A DNA stretch of 64,000 nt from Ochrobactrum teleogrylli. GTDB taxonomy: Bacteria; Pseudomonadota; Alphaproteobacteria; Rhizobiales; Rhizobiaceae. The number at the start of each line of letters is the position of its first letter. Position 1 is the stretch's first letter. The stretch covers positions 124,001 through 188,000 of the forward strand of contig NZ_VEWL01000002.1 of the NCBI RefSeq assembly GCF_006376685.1. Direction: 5' to 3'. Of the stretch, positions 27,205 through 35,898 are shown in pieces. The notes beneath the pieces are model-generated. The model was not told the DNA's origin and ran no database searches. It saw only the letters and a list, made by a program, of their open reading frames with translations. Position numbers and translations under genes: made by a program.

Positions 27205-28268
27205 TTTACGGTTTCCGCGAGGTTCTTCGGCCATTCAGCGGCGGGGTCGAGCTTTACATAGGCCATGCCCGGTAGCCCGGTCTTCACCTGCTGGATATAT
27301 TTCTGAAGCAGTTCCGGCGAAATCTTTGCCTTGACGCGGAACATCAGCTTCTGGCGTTCCTCTTCGGTTTCAACCGTCTTCGGCGTGAACTGCGCCACAT
27401 CGGCCACGAAGGAAATCGTGGCCGGAATGACATATTGCGGCGCGGCATCCAGCACGATGCGGGCTTCGGCGCCGATTGCGACACGACCGGCCTGCGCAGT
27501 CGGCAGGAAAAACGTCATATAGACATCGCCAAGGTCAACGAGGTTGAGCACGCGACCGCCAGCCGAAAGCACTTCGCCGGGCTGGGCGACACGATACTGC
27601 ACCCGCCCCGCCGTTGGCGCGACCAGCGTTGCGTCGTTGATATCCGCCATGATGCTGGCAATCGCCGCCTTGGCGGCTTCCACCGATGCCTCGGCATCGA
27701 CAACCTGCGCCTTGGCGGCATTGATGGCCGCGTCGCTTGCCGCAAGCTGCGCCTTGGCAGCCTCGACCGCTGCCTGCGCGCCTTGCGCAGTGGCGCGGTC
27801 ATCATCGAGAACCTGTTCGGAGACGGTTCGCGATTGGGTCAACGCCTGCGAACGTGCCAGACGCCGCTGTGCCGCATCGAGTTGCGCATTGCGCTGGGCG
27901 ACCGTCGCCTGATTGGCGGCAAATTCCGCCTGTCGCTGTATGACGAGGCTCTGTGCCGTCTCGATGCCGATCTGCGCCCGGCGCAATTGCGCTTCCGCCT
28001 GTGCGCGCTGGCTTTCAAGCTGATCGGTATCCATGCGAGCGAGAATATCGCCCTGTTTGACGAATGAACCCTCATTGGCAAGTATTTCGCGGATACGGCC
28101 AGGGCTCTTGGTCGAAATATCGATTTCGGTTGCTTCGATACGGCCATTGCCGGAGGCAATTCCTTCGGGCAATCCGCTGCCGTTCAGCGCCTTCCAGGCA
28201 TAGTAACCACCAGCAGCCAGCGCCACCACCACTGCAGCCACAATCCATTGCTTGCGGTTGGAACTCAT
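27201..28268 (-). CDS. HlyD/EmrA-type membrane fusion protein (YhiI-like)
   Basis: The 355-residue protein has one N-terminal membrane helix (residues about 9-27), a split biotinyl-lipoyl domain ([39 protein letters not shown]), a long alanine- and glutamine-rich coiled coil (about 85-200), and a beta-barrel part. Such adaptors link an inner-membrane pump to the outer membrane. Length and order match YhiI of the YhiI-RbbA-YhhJ set. I chose the ATG at 28268 (MSSNRKQW). A GTG at 28277 is also in frame. An FNR-type box lies about 250 bases upstream. Confidence 0.87.
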   Translation of the reverse strand: MSSNRKQWIVAAVVVALAAGGYYAWKALNGSGLPEGIASGNGRIEATEIDISTKSPGRIREILANEGSFVKQGDILARMDTDQLESQRAQAEAQLRRAQIGIETAQSLVIQRQAEFAANQATVAQRNAQLDAAQRRLARSQALTQSRTVSEQVLDDDRATAQGAQAAVEAAKAQLAASDAAINAAKAQVVDAEASVEAAKAAIASIMADINDATLVAPTAGRVQYRVAQPGEVLSAGGRVLNLVDLGDVYMTFFLPTAQAGRVAIGAEARIVLDAAPQYVIPATISFVADVAQFTPKTVETEEERQKLMFRVKAKISPELLQKYIQQVKTGLPGMAYVKLDPAAEWPKNLAETVK

Positions 28269-28516
28269 GCGAAACACCCTTTTTGCAATATCTACGACAA
28301 TGCCGGCATTATTCCCGAGTTAGTTCAAGGCATTGGCAGGCGATCCCCATTGTCGGGCTGTTCGCAATCCCACCGCCCCGCTCGATAGTCATCGGAGAAC
28401 CATATGGTTGAGGATATGGAACAACTGCACAGGTTGACAACCAGCGAATGCTAATAAACGCGGTATAAAGTAAATGCCGTTGCGGCCCTGCATAGTGGCC
28501 CCGAATTTCAATCGCT

Positions 28517-28530
28517 TTGACCTTGATCAA
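28517..28530. promoter_or_regulatory. FNR/FixK-like box, proximal to HlyD gene
   Basis: TTGACCTTGATCAA fits TTGA(T/C)-N4-ATCAA in every defined position. A class II promoter centred here would start near 28482 and read into the HlyD/RbbA operon. Confidence 0.6.
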
Positions 28531-28786
28531 TAGACGCTAAAATACTGGCAATTTCTTCAAAATACTCGACCGACGAGAAGCGCGGGTGCCGATTTGGTGA
28601 AATAGAGGGGCAACGCCGACAGCACCCGCTGGCTGTCGAAAACGGCGCTACGGAAGATCGCGCTGGTATGCGCTCGACAGATTTGATGAAGGCCGGGATG
28701 CCATTTAGGGCCGGACATCCCGGGTCGCCGATTCTGGTGGAAACCAGCAACGGCATAAGGATTAGCAACTCTGCGGGAAGCGCACT

Positions 28787-28800
28787 TTGATCAGGATCAA
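28787..28800. promoter_or_regulatory. FNR/FixK-like box, distal
   Basis: TTGATCAGGATCAA matches the consensus exactly within the palindrome CTTTGATC-AG-GATCAAAG (28785-28802). It lies just past the stop of the GHL10 gene, so the likely target is transcription leftward toward 28268. Confidence 0.65.
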
Positions 28801-28819
28801 AGATGCGCGGTGAAACGCG

Positions 28820-30040
28820 CTATTTCTGGCCGCACTTGCCCCACGTCTTCTTCAAATAATCCGATACGTTCTTCAGTTTTGGGTCGGACAGAAATCCCTG
28901 TCGAAACAGGATGCTGCCCTTCACTTCCGGCAGCGACTGGTTCAGTTCCAGCTGGCGCTTGATCTCGCTTAAGCCGCCACCTGCCTGCCAGCCCGGCTCC
29001 GACGCGGTTGCGGTTCCGGCGCGATAAAGCGCCATGCCGATGTAAAGATCAGTCTTGGTGCCGCGCACCGTATCCGCCCACCATTTGACGATCGTGTCGT
29101 AGGGCACGGCCTTGCGTCCGAACGACCAGTAAACCTGCGGCGCGATATAATCGATCAGGCCGTCCTTGACCCAGCGTCTCGTATCGGCGAAATCGCCGTC
29201 ATAATTCGTCTTGCCCGCGCGCGTGGCAGACCCTAGCGGATCGTCGGCCTTGTTGCGCCAGACCCCACCGGGGCTGATGCCAAAGCGCACATTCGGCTTG
29301 ATCGACTTGATCTTGTCGGAAATTTCCTGAACCAAAGTATAGGTATTGTAACGTCGCCAGTCATATTTTCTGGCAAAGCGTGTACCGAAACGCGCATAGG
29401 TCTTGTCGTCATCGAGAGGCGAGGACGCGGTTTCATAATAGAAGTAATCGTCGAACTGGATTCCATCGACATTGTATTTCTGCACGACCTCGGCGGTGAT
29501 GTTCGTCACCCATTGGCGAACGGCGGGAATGCCAGGATCGAGAACATAGCGATCCGCCGACACGCCGACCCAGCTTGGATGGGTTTTGTAGACACTCGGC
29601 GGCGAATCCTTTGACGAGTTCTTCAATTCCTTGCGCGTGGATGCCTCGACGTCCATCGAAACCCGATAGGGATTGAGCCAGGCATGCAGTTCGATGCCGC
29701 GCTTATGTGCCTGCTCAATGGCAAACTGCAACGGATCAAAGCCGGGGTTCTTGCCGAGCGTCCCGGTCAGATAAGACGACCACGGCAGATAGGATGACGC
29801 ATAGAATGCATCCGCTGCTGGCGACACCTGAAACACCACCGCATTGATTCCGTGTTCCGACGCCTCGTTGAAGAGGTTCACCAGCTCCTGTTTTTGCCGC
29901 CGGATGCGTTCATCGTCATTTTCGATTTTCGTTGACGCCCGCGATGGCCAGTCGAGATTGAGAACCGTGGCGATCCAGCTTGCCTGAAACGCATCGCAAT
30001 GGGGGGACATGGGCGGCGATATGTCGAGAGGCATGGGCAT
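28820..30040 (-). CDS. Glycosyl-hydrolase-like 10 (GHL10/DUF187, YngK-like) protein
   Basis: The 406-residue protein is a TIM-barrel glycosidase-like protein of the GHL10 type. It has RASTKIENDDERIRRQKQELVNLFNEA after ASWIATVLNLDWPS near residue 20, HAWLNPYRV near 125, DGIQFDDYFYY near 197 with the candidate catalytic Asp pair, and FGISPGGVWRNKADDP. Relatives are secreted cell-wall or polysaccharide enzymes. I see no signal peptide at this start, and the frame upstream has no start codon, so the N-terminus may have been lost by mutation or the protein may be cytoplasmic. The start at 30040 has only a weak ribosome site. It is divergent from the stress-protein gene. Confidence 0.82.
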   Translation of the reverse strand: MPMPLDISPPMSPHCDAFQASWIATVLNLDWPSRASTKIENDDERIRRQKQELVNLFNEASEHGINAVVFQVSPAADAFYASSYLPWSSYLTGTLGKNPGFDPLQFAIEQAHKRGIELHAWLNPYRVSMDVEASTRKELKNSSKDSPPSVYKTHPSWVGVSADRYVLDPGIPAVRQWVTNITAEVVQKYNVDGIQFDDYFYYETASSPLDDDKTYARFGTRFARKYDWRRYNTYTLVQEISDKIKSIKPNVRFGISPGGVWRNKADDPLGSATRAGKTNYDGDFADTRRWVKDGLIDYIAPQVYWSFGRKAVPYDTIVKWWADTVRGTKTDLYIGMALYRAGTATASEPGWQAGGGLSEIKRQLELNQSLPEVKGSILFRQGFLSDPKLKNVSDYLKKTWGKCGQK

Positions 30041-30144
30041 TCCGCTTTTGATTTTGCATTTCCAGCCGCAAACATTACGGCCAAGGCTTGGATATGGTTC
30101 TTATAGGCGTTAGCTTAAAGCAGAATCTGGAGAAGCGAGGAAAC

Positions 30145-30588
30145 ATGTACAAGAATATTGTCGCCACGACCGATGGATCGGAATTCGCCGAGCGTGGTCT
30201 CGTGCATGCATTCCAGCTGGCCAAGGCCGTTGGAGCCAAGGTTACGGTTGTGACGGTCACCGCACCTTATTCCGTGTCCGGCCTGCCCGGCGGTTGGACC
30301 GACAGTCCGGCTTTCATCGAACGTTTCGAACAGGAATGGAAGGATTTCGCCGATACGACACTGATACGCGCGCGCGAACTGGCAGTCGAGGCTGGCTGCG
30401 AAGTCCACACGCTGCATGTGGTCGAGCAGCACCCGGCAACAGCCATCATCGAATCCGCGACCGAACTGGGCAGCGATTTGATCGTCATGGCATCCAACGG
30501 ACGGCGCGGTTTCAAGGGCCTGCTGCTCGGCAGCCAGACCTATGAAGTCGTTACACGCAGCACGATTCCAGTGCTTGTCGTTCGATAA
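30145..30588 (+). CDS. Universal stress protein UspA family
   Basis: The 147-residue cytoplasmic protein starts MYKNIVATTDGSEFAERGL and has the C-terminal nucleotide-binding pattern DLIVMASNGRRGFKGLLLGSQTYEVVTRSTIPVLVVR, including the G-x2-G and following GS that bind ATP in this class. Such proteins help cells survive starvation, hypoxia or oxidative stress. I chose the ATG at 30145, with GAGG six bases upstream. It converges on the FMN-binding gene, which has an FNR-type promoter box. Both may belong to a low-oxygen response, but no box is seen directly before this gene. Confidence 0.92.
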   Translation: MYKNIVATTDGSEFAERGLVHAFQLAKAVGAKVTVVTVTAPYSVSGLPGGWTDSPAFIERFEQEWKDFADTTLIRARELAVEAGCEVHTLHVVEQHPATAIIESATELGSDLIVMASNGRRGFKGLLLGSQTYEVVTRSTIPVLVVR

Positions 30589-30614
30589 GTGAAGAATGAT
30601 CGAAGTCGCGGCGA

Positions 30615-31049
30615 TCAGCTTGTTTGATGACCGCTGGCGCTTTCAATATCCACCCGGAAGAAAACCGGCTCCAGCTTGCGGGTGTCGCCTTCCTTGGTGA
30701 TGGTCTTGGTATAGGCCGGTTCCCACCAAGTCGGCTCAGCAGACATGATACTGACGATGGCCGCCTTCTCGTCTTCCCGCGCGATCTCACGATAGCGACC
30801 GTGCAGCACCACGGTTTTCCATTCGGTGCGGGATAGAATGTGGTCGAAGAGGATGCAGACAGCATCGTTCTTGCGCATCGCTTCGGTCTTCTGCCCATCG
30901 GTCGTGAAGGAATAAAGCGACCCGCCATTGAAGCGGAAACTCATCGGCACAATAACCGGGCGGTCATCCAGAATATAAGCCAGCCGCCCCATATGCGAAT
31001 TCTGAATCATGTCCCGAAGATCGTAGTCCGACATTTCCTTGATCAACAT
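30615..31049 (-). CDS. Pyridoxamine 5'-phosphate oxidase-like FMN-binding split-barrel protein
   Basis: The 144-residue protein has the split-barrel pattern of PNPOx-like flavin reductases ([65 protein letters not shown]). It is shorter than true PdxH and lacks its C-terminal signature, so it is not likely to make pyridoxal phosphate. Related small proteins bind FMN, F420 or heme. I chose the ATG at 31049 (AGGAG 10 bases upstream), because the frame's further 47 codons are not protein-like. An FNR-type box is centred 68 bases before the ATG, which fits activation at low oxygen. Confidence 0.86.
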   Translation of the reverse strand: MLIKEMSDYDLRDMIQNSHMGRLAYILDDRPVIVPMSFRFNGGSLYSFTTDGQKTEAMRKNDAVCILFDHILSRTEWKTVVLHGRYREIAREDEKAAIVSIMSAEPTWWEPAYTKTITKEGDTRKLEPVFFRVDIESASGHQTS

Positions 31050-31110
31050 GGCGTATCGTCTCCTGAAAAAGCTTCCCCATACTCCTAATACATAGGGCGG
31101 TGAGCTTGCC

Positions 31111-31124
31111 TTGACAGAGATCAA
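31111..31124. promoter_or_regulatory. FNR/FixK-like box before the FMN-binding gene
   Basis: TTGACAGAGATCAA fits TTGA(T/C)-N4-ATCAA. It is centred 68 bases upstream of the ATG at 31049. A start site 41 bases downstream would leave a leader of about 27 bases, and TATTAG lies near the expected -10 position. Confidence 0.7.
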
Positions 31125-31143
31125 GGAGACGAAAGGATTTGCG

Positions 31144-32070
31144 TCAGATGAAAAGCCGCCCCTCGGCGATCTTGACCGCCGTTCCACCAATGCGCGCGCC
31201 TGTCAGCTTCTGCCCGTTGACGTCGAGTTCAAGACGGATGAGCGACGGACGCCCCATTTCCATGCCCTGCTCGATCCACCATTGCGAACTGCCGTCCATC
31301 GGCTTATCGTTCTGCTGGATCATTCCGGCAAAGGCTGCAGCCGCCGAACCCGTCGCCGGGTCTTCATAGACATTCGCCCCGGTCACGAACATACGGGCAT
31401 GATAATTGCTGTTGAACAGGATCGTCTCGCGGCAATAGACATAGATCGGCAGCGGACGCCCATCGACATGTGGCAGGTTCTCCGTGACATAGACCGGATC
31501 GATCGACACCTTGGCCGCAGCGATGAGATTGTGAACCGGCACGAGAAGATAAGGCGTTCCCGCGCTCCAGATGCCGGGCACATGATTCTCGAAGCCTATC
31601 TCATGCGTTCCAAGCCCGATGGCGGCGGCTGCTTCTTCTTTCTCGATCCGTATGTCGATCTTTTCCGGCAAGCGCGGAAGATCGAATTCGGCAAAGGCGC
31701 TGTTGTCACCCAGAATGACGCCACAGCGCACAATACCCACCTTTTCTTCCAGCGCGACAAGCCGGTCGGCCTCATCGCCGGTGTTGCGACGACGCGCCAG
31801 CGAAACGGCGGCGCCCACCGTCGGATGACCGGCAAAAGGCAATTCGTAATCGGGCGTGAAAATCCGAACCGCAGCCTCATGGGCGGGATTGGAAGGCGGA
31901 AAAATGAAAACCGTCTCGGAAAGATTGAACTCGCGGGCGATGGCCTGCATGCGGGCATCGTTCAGCCCTTCGCAGTCATGGACGACGGCCAAAGGATTTC
32001 CGGCCAGAGCTTTCTCGGCAAAAACGTCGAAAACCTCATAGAAACGGCCGGAAACAGCGGCTTCGCTCAT
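31144..32070 (-). CDS. PhzF family isomerase/epimerase-like protein
   Basis: The 308-residue protein shows the PhzF double hot-dog pattern: [23 protein letters not shown] at the start, the glutamate-bearing [13 protein letters not shown] near residues 46-58 (Glu50 is the likely catalytic acid), [20 protein letters not shown] near 69-88, and [18 protein letters not shown] near 232-249. PhzF enzymes isomerise dihydro-hydroxyanthranilate in phenazine synthesis. No phenazine genes are here, so this is one of the many family members of unknown substrate. It stands alone, 131 bases after the NUDIX gene. Confidence 0.9.
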   Translation of the reverse strand: MSEAAVSGRFYEVFDVFAEKALAGNPLAVVHDCEGLNDARMQAIAREFNLSETVFIFPPSNPAHEAAVRIFTPDYELPFAGHPTVGAAVSLARRRNTGDEADRLVALEEKVGIVRCGVILGDNSAFAEFDLPRLPEKIDIRIEKEEAAAAIGLGTHEIGFENHVPGIWSAGTPYLLVPVHNLIAAAKVSIDPVYVTENLPHVDGRPLPIYVYCRETILFNSNYHARMFVTGANVYEDPATGSAAAAFAGMIQQNDKPMDGSSQWWIEQGMEMGRPSLIRLELDVNGQKLTGARIGGTAVKIAEGRLFI

Positions 32071-32201
32071 CCCTCAATCTCCCCTCGACACTTTTCTGGA
32101 AACCATGATCAGTGTCTTTATATTCAACCATCATCTTAATAGAATTCTGTGCGAGCATAGCCAATTTATCGGCCCTGTCACTGCCAGTCTGGCTTATTTG
32201 T

Positions 32202-32909
32202 TCACTGTCTGAAATGCCAGTCGGCAAAAGCACGAACATAAGACGGTGTGGCATCGCCCATCATGCCCGCTGCCTTGATCGGGATAATCTCGGCCAGTTC
32301 CGGCTCAGCCTGCGCAGATACGAAATTTTCGATGCCGGAAACCAGCTCCCGCGACGGCGCATCGAAGCGATAGCGGCGGAACAGCGCGATGCTGCGATTG
32401 CCGGTCACCAGATTGAGCTGCGCCTCGCCCTCAGCGTCGGCCAGATTGAGACCGGTTTCTTCACGCACCTCGCGCTGCATATTGGCGACGTAGTCCACGC
32501 GCCCGTCCACAATGTCGTTATCGTCGATTGAGCCTGCCGGAAAATAGATGCGTCCCCCACCGGCATTCTGCATGCCCATGCGGGCCGCAATCAGATGCCC
32601 CTCGCCTGAAACAATGACACCCACGCCAAAGATATGCCATGGACGAACTGGCTCCGGGTCGTTGCGCCAATGCATCAGCGTCGCAAAGCTGCTGCGCTTG
32701 AAACCCGCCTTCAAGACACCATCGGCCAGCCGCGCTTCCGGCGCCAAAAAGATTTCGCCATCGAACAAGGTTGGCTTTGCGGCCTGCTCACGCTTCCAGT
32801 TCAGCGCAATTATCTGCTGATGCTGCTCGGTATATTCAAGCGGCCCCGGAACGACACGGACATCGGCATCATTGATGACATGAACCGTATTTTCCCGCAC
32901 ATGATCCAT
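32202..32909 (-). CDS. NUDIX hydrolase
   Basis: The 235-residue protein contains a NUDIX-fold domain from about residue 93 to 200. The NUDIX box runs through GSIDDNDIVDGRVDYVANMQREVREETGLNL, with the metal-binding REVREETG intact and an unusual spacing after the leading glycine. The first 90 residues are a family-specific extension. It probably cleaves a nucleoside diphosphate linked to another group. The substrate is unknown. I chose the ATG at 32909 with AGGA upstream. A TTG at 32936 would overlap the endonuclease gene by 8 bases. Confidence 0.85.
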   Translation of the reverse strand: MDHVRENTVHVINDADVRVVPGPLEYTEQHQQIIALNWKREQAAKPTLFDGEIFLAPEARLADGVLKAGFKRSSFATLMHWRNDPEPVRPWHIFGVGVIVSGEGHLIAARMGMQNAGGGRIYFPAGSIDDNDIVDGRVDYVANMQREVREETGLNLADAEGEAQLNLVTGNRSIALFRRYRFDAPSRELVSGIENFVSAQAEPELAEIIPIKAAGMMGDATPSYVRAFADWHFRQ

Positions 32910-32928
32910 CGTGGTTCTATCCTGCCTC

Positions 32929-34038
32929 TCAGACAATATTCAGCGTCACGGCGACCGGGCAATGATCACTGGCCTTGGGCCGATCCCAGCCCGTGCGCGG
33001 ATAGCGCTCCACCTGCTGATCCGGTGGAAACACCGTGCGCCATGGCTGGCCGCGCCGCACAATCTGCGGCACCGCGCTTTCGTTTTTCAAAGCAAATGAT
33101 GGTGACGCCAGGATGTAATCAAGCTGACAAAGATGTCGCTCCAGTGGTCCGCGCGTATGATACAACGTCCAGCGATCCATGATAGGGCGGCGCTCCACGA
33201 GATTGACGGCAAAACCATCGCCAAGCAGCACATCGAGCGCGCTGTCCTCCTCCTGAACCGGCGTGAAGTCATAGCCGTTCCATTCATCGCCACCGATGAG
33301 GATGCGCTCGCGATAATCGTTGAAATCGCCACAGATCAGCCAGCGCCGATTGGCAGCCTTGGCCGGTCCGAACTTGTCTTCGATGATGCGGCGGATCGCC
33401 TTCGCCTCGGCTTTGCGAACCGGGGATGAAGCGGTGCGCCCGTCAAAGCCGTTGCGCGCGCCGGTCATGGATTTGAGATGCGTCACGAAAAGCGAGAGCG
33501 GCTTGCCCGCAATACGCAAATCCACATTCAAACAATCCCGCTTGAAAATGCGGTCATGCGGCTCAATGCCAAGTTCTGCCAGAACAGGCTCGTACAGGCC
33601 GAAATCATTATAGGTCAGATGCGCGTGGCTCGTGACCTCGTCCACCTCTATAGGCTGGCCGTCGCGGGTCGTGTCCCGGATCATGACGGCCACGTCGATG
33701 CCCCGGCTGTCATTGCCGTCGATCAGATGTTTGTGCCGGTAGCCATGGCCGATCATCTTGAAAAGATAGCCATATTCGAAGGCGTTGAGCGCGGCCAGAT
33801 TATCGACTTCCTGCAGGCACAGTATGTCGGCGCGCGTTTCGGCGATTGCGAGCGCCGTCATCTGCCTTGTGTCGTCGGCATGGGCGACAGCACGCGCCTG
33901 CTCCAGCAGACGGTATTGCGCCTCGTCACCGATTTCGAACAATTGCAGGCTGCGGTCCTGATGCAATTCATTGCGGAAGCCGGAAAAATCGAACCGGCGC
34001 ATCAGATTCTCGACATTGAATGTGGCTATCGTAAACAT
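32929..34038 (-). CDS. Endonuclease/exonuclease/phosphatase family protein
   Basis: The 369-residue protein starts with the family motif MFTIATFNVENLM and has the metal-binding glutamate in ILCLQEVDN. The catalytic HLKS lies near residue 190, GDFN near 243, and the closing pair is KASDHCPVAVTL. These are the hallmarks of DNase I-like phosphodiesterases. Members act on DNA, phosphoinositides or other phosphodiesters, and I cannot tell which here. There is no signal peptide at the chosen ATG (34038). An upstream frame of 50 codons looks non-coding. The NUDIX gene follows after 19 bases, so the two are probably cotranscribed. Confidence 0.87.
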   Translation of the reverse strand: MFTIATFNVENLMRRFDFSGFRNELHQDRSLQLFEIGDEAQYRLLEQARAVAHADDTRQMTALAIAETRADILCLQEVDNLAALNAFEYGYLFKMIGHGYRHKHLIDGNDSRGIDVAVMIRDTTRDGQPIEVDEVTSHAHLTYNDFGLYEPVLAELGIEPHDRIFKRDCLNVDLRIAGKPLSLFVTHLKSMTGARNGFDGRTASSPVRKAEAKAIRRIIEDKFGPAKAANRRWLICGDFNDYRERILIGGDEWNGYDFTPVQEEDSALDVLLGDGFAVNLVERRPIMDRWTLYHTRGPLERHLCQLDYILASPSFALKNESAVPQIVRRGQPWRTVFPPDQQVERYPRTGWDRPKASDHCPVAVTLNIV

Positions 34039-34196
34039 GTGCGAGCAATCTCGCCACTTGCATCGCGATTGGCAAGGACTTCTTGGCCGCGCCGGGAATT
34101 TTCCCCGAACGGATGATTTTGGAAGATGAAACACCCATATTAAGTGTATGACGACAGCGAATGCCCGCCTCCCATACATGAAAGGCAATAGTCGTA

Positions 34197-34619
34197 ATGC
34201 TCAAGAAAACCCTGTGCGCAGCGATGATTTCCAGTCTGTTTGCCGTTGGCTTCGCTGCGCCCGCCGTGGCGGTCGAACTGCGCAAAACGCCCTATCTGCC
34301 GTCGTTGCAGCCGACCAGACCGCCAGTCGTCAATCCCAATTCGAATACCAATCGACCCGGCCCGAATTCGCCGGGATGCTACGGCTCCGTCACCTGCCGC
34401 AACAGCGAAAACTATATCTCCGGTCAGGGTGTGTTGCGTTACAAGAACGGCGAGCCGTTGGACGTGCGCCCATCCACCCGCCCGCAGGTTAAGCGCTTCG
34501 GGCCGAGCGTCAATCACATGCAGTGGTGCTCAAACCGCTATCGCAGCTATCGCAGCTCCGATGATACCTATCAGCCCCTCGCCGGGCCGCGCACCAGCTG
34601 CAACTCGCCATTTCAATAA
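34197..34619 (+). CDS. BA14K-family secreted protein
   Basis: The 140-residue protein has a signal peptide ([25 protein letters not shown], cleavage near residue 25). A Pro/Asn-rich middle follows ([17 protein letters not shown]). The end is the BA14K motif [29 protein letters not shown], with the conserved WC, RYRSY and final Cys. BA14K is the 14-kDa immunoreactive lectin-like protein of Brucella abortus, and related proteins are common in Rhizobiales. Four cysteines in the mature part could form disulfides in the periplasm. AAAGG lies about 10 bases before the ATG, and a strong terminator follows. Confidence 0.9.
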   Translation: MLKKTLCAAMISSLFAVGFAAPAVAVELRKTPYLPSLQPTRPPVVNPNSNTNRPGPNSPGCYGSVTCRNSENYISGQGVLRYKNGEPLDVRPSTRPQVKRFGPSVNHMQWCSNRYRSYRSSDDTYQPLAGPRTSCNSPFQ

Positions 34620-34621
34620 AG

Positions 34622-34647
34622 AAAGGCCGGGAAATTTCCCGGCCTTT
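34622..34647. terminator. Bidirectional terminator between BA14K and aminotransferase genes
   Basis: This is a perfect 26-base palindrome (AAAGGCCGGGAAA / TTTCCCGGCCTTT) followed by GCTTTTTG on the plus strand. It lies between convergent stop codons at 34619 and 34666. Confidence 0.9.
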
Positions 34648-34665
34648 GCTTTTTGTTCCCAGTTC

Positions 34666-35898
34666 TTATGCAGCAGCAGACTTGCTGTGCGTGCGGATCA
34701 GGCGGCCAAGCCGCATGATGCCTTCATCGATCATTTCGTCATTGGCGCAAGAATAGCTAAGGCGCAGCGTATTCGCGCCGGTGGCATCGGCAAAGAACGC
34801 CTTGCCGGGAACGAAAGCGACCTTTTCAGTCTCAATGGACGATGCAAGCAACTGCGCGCCATCCATGCCTTCCGGCACCGTGACCCAGATGAACATGCCG
34901 CCTTCAGGCTTGGTCCAGCTGGTGCCTTCCGGCATATATTTGGCAAGGGCTTCAAGCATGCGGTCACGGCGATGCTTGTAGACCTTGGCGACCTTGGCGA
35001 CCTGTGCATCGAAGCCATGCGTCGCGACATGATAGATCGCGATCTGGTTGATGGTCGAGGAATGAAGGTCCGCCGCCTGCTTCATGAGAACGAGCTTGCG
35101 GATAACATCCTTCGAGGCAACCACGTAGCCGACGCGCAGCCCCGGTGCGAGGGTCTTCGAGAACGAGCCGCAATAGATGGTGCGGGTCTTTTCGATGTCG
35201 CCGCCATTGCGGGCGATGTCGAGCGAAAGGATCGGCGGGATGGCTTCGCCATTGTAGCGCAGATACTGATAGGCTGCGTCTTCAATGATCGGGATATTCA
35301 GCTCATCGGCTTCTGCCAGAAGCTTTTGACGGCCCGCCAGATCGACGGTCTCGCCGGTCGGATTGGCGAAATCGGCAGAAAGATAGCTGAACTTCACCTT
35401 GCCGCCAGCCTTTTCAGCGGCCTGCACATAGGATTCAGGCGTGCGGTTGCCCTTGATCGCCAGCGTGTCATAGGTCGGCTCATAGGCATTGAATGCCTGC
35501 AAGGCGCCGAGATAGGTCGGCGCAGTCACCAGCGCGGTATCATTGGGCGAAATGAACAGCTTGCCGAGATAATCGAGCGCCTGCTGCGAACCGGAGGTGA
35601 TAAAAACATTGTCCTCGGTGCAGGGAATGCCGATCTTGGCCAGTTCGCCGACAAGCCAGGTGCGCAGCGGCTTGTAGCCTTCGGATACTGAATATTGCAG
35701 CGCGGCATTGGCTTCCGCACCCGTCAGCGTTTCCTTATAGGCAGCCTGAAAGGCGTCATGCGGAAACAGCGCCGGATCGGGAATGCCACCGGCAAATGAA
35801 ATGATGTCCGGACGTTCCAGAAGCTTCAAAAGTTCGCGGATTTCCGATGCGCGCATGCGTTTGGAACGCGTTGCAAAAACATTTTCCCAGTCCAACAC
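34666..35898 (-). CDS. PLP-dependent aminotransferase (class I/II, LysN-like)
   Basis: The 410-residue enzyme has the fold-type I aminotransferase pattern. ISFAGGIPDPALFP lies near residue 33 and FITSGSQQALDYLGKLF near 99. FANPTGETVD carries the Asn that contacts the cofactor, EDAAYQYLRY the Asp/Tyr pair, and GSFSKTLAPGLRVGYV the PLP-binding Lys. The GIPDPxLFP start is typical of 2-aminoadipate/LysN-like and aromatic aminotransferases. The natural amino donor is not shown. GAGGAG lies 7 bases before the GTG I use as start. A TTG three bases later is equally possible. It ends near a shared terminator. Confidence 0.86.
   Translation of the reverse strand: MLDWENVFATRSKRMRASEIRELLKLLERPDIISFAGGIPDPALFPHDAFQAAYKETLTGAEANAALQYSVSEGYKPLRTWLVGELAKIGIPCTEDNVFITSGSQQALDYLGKLFISPNDTALVTAPTYLGALQAFNAYEPTYDTLAIKGNRTPESYVQAAEKAGGKVKFSYLSADFANPTGETVDLAGRQKLLAEADELNIPIIEDAAYQYLRYNGEAIPPILSLDIARNGGDIEKTRTIYCGSFSKTLAPGLRVGYVVASKDVIRKLVLMKQAADLHSSTINQIAIYHVATHGFDAQVAKVAKVYKHRRDRMLEALAKYMPEGTSWTKPEGGMFIWVTVPEGMDGAQLLASSIETEKVAFVPGKAFFADATGANTLRLSYSCANDEMIDEGIMRLGRLIRTHSKSAAA

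Larger units (their letters stand above)
28269..28819. other. 550-bp intergenic region with two FNR-type boxes
   Basis: This is the upstream region of the HlyD/RbbA operon. It holds FNR/FixK-like boxes at 28517-28530 and 28787-28800 and an 8-bp stem (CCGGGATG / CATCCCGG, 28693-28723). Short minus-strand frames at 28508-28768 and 28557-28718 lie downstream of the distal box, but neither has a good ribosome site or a recognisable family, so I do not call a gene. Confidence 0.5.

Noticed and set aside
28508-28768. 86-codon minus-strand frame upstream of the HlyD gene
   Set aside because: It lacks a ribosome site and a family resemblance. Kept only as a question in the FNR-box finding.
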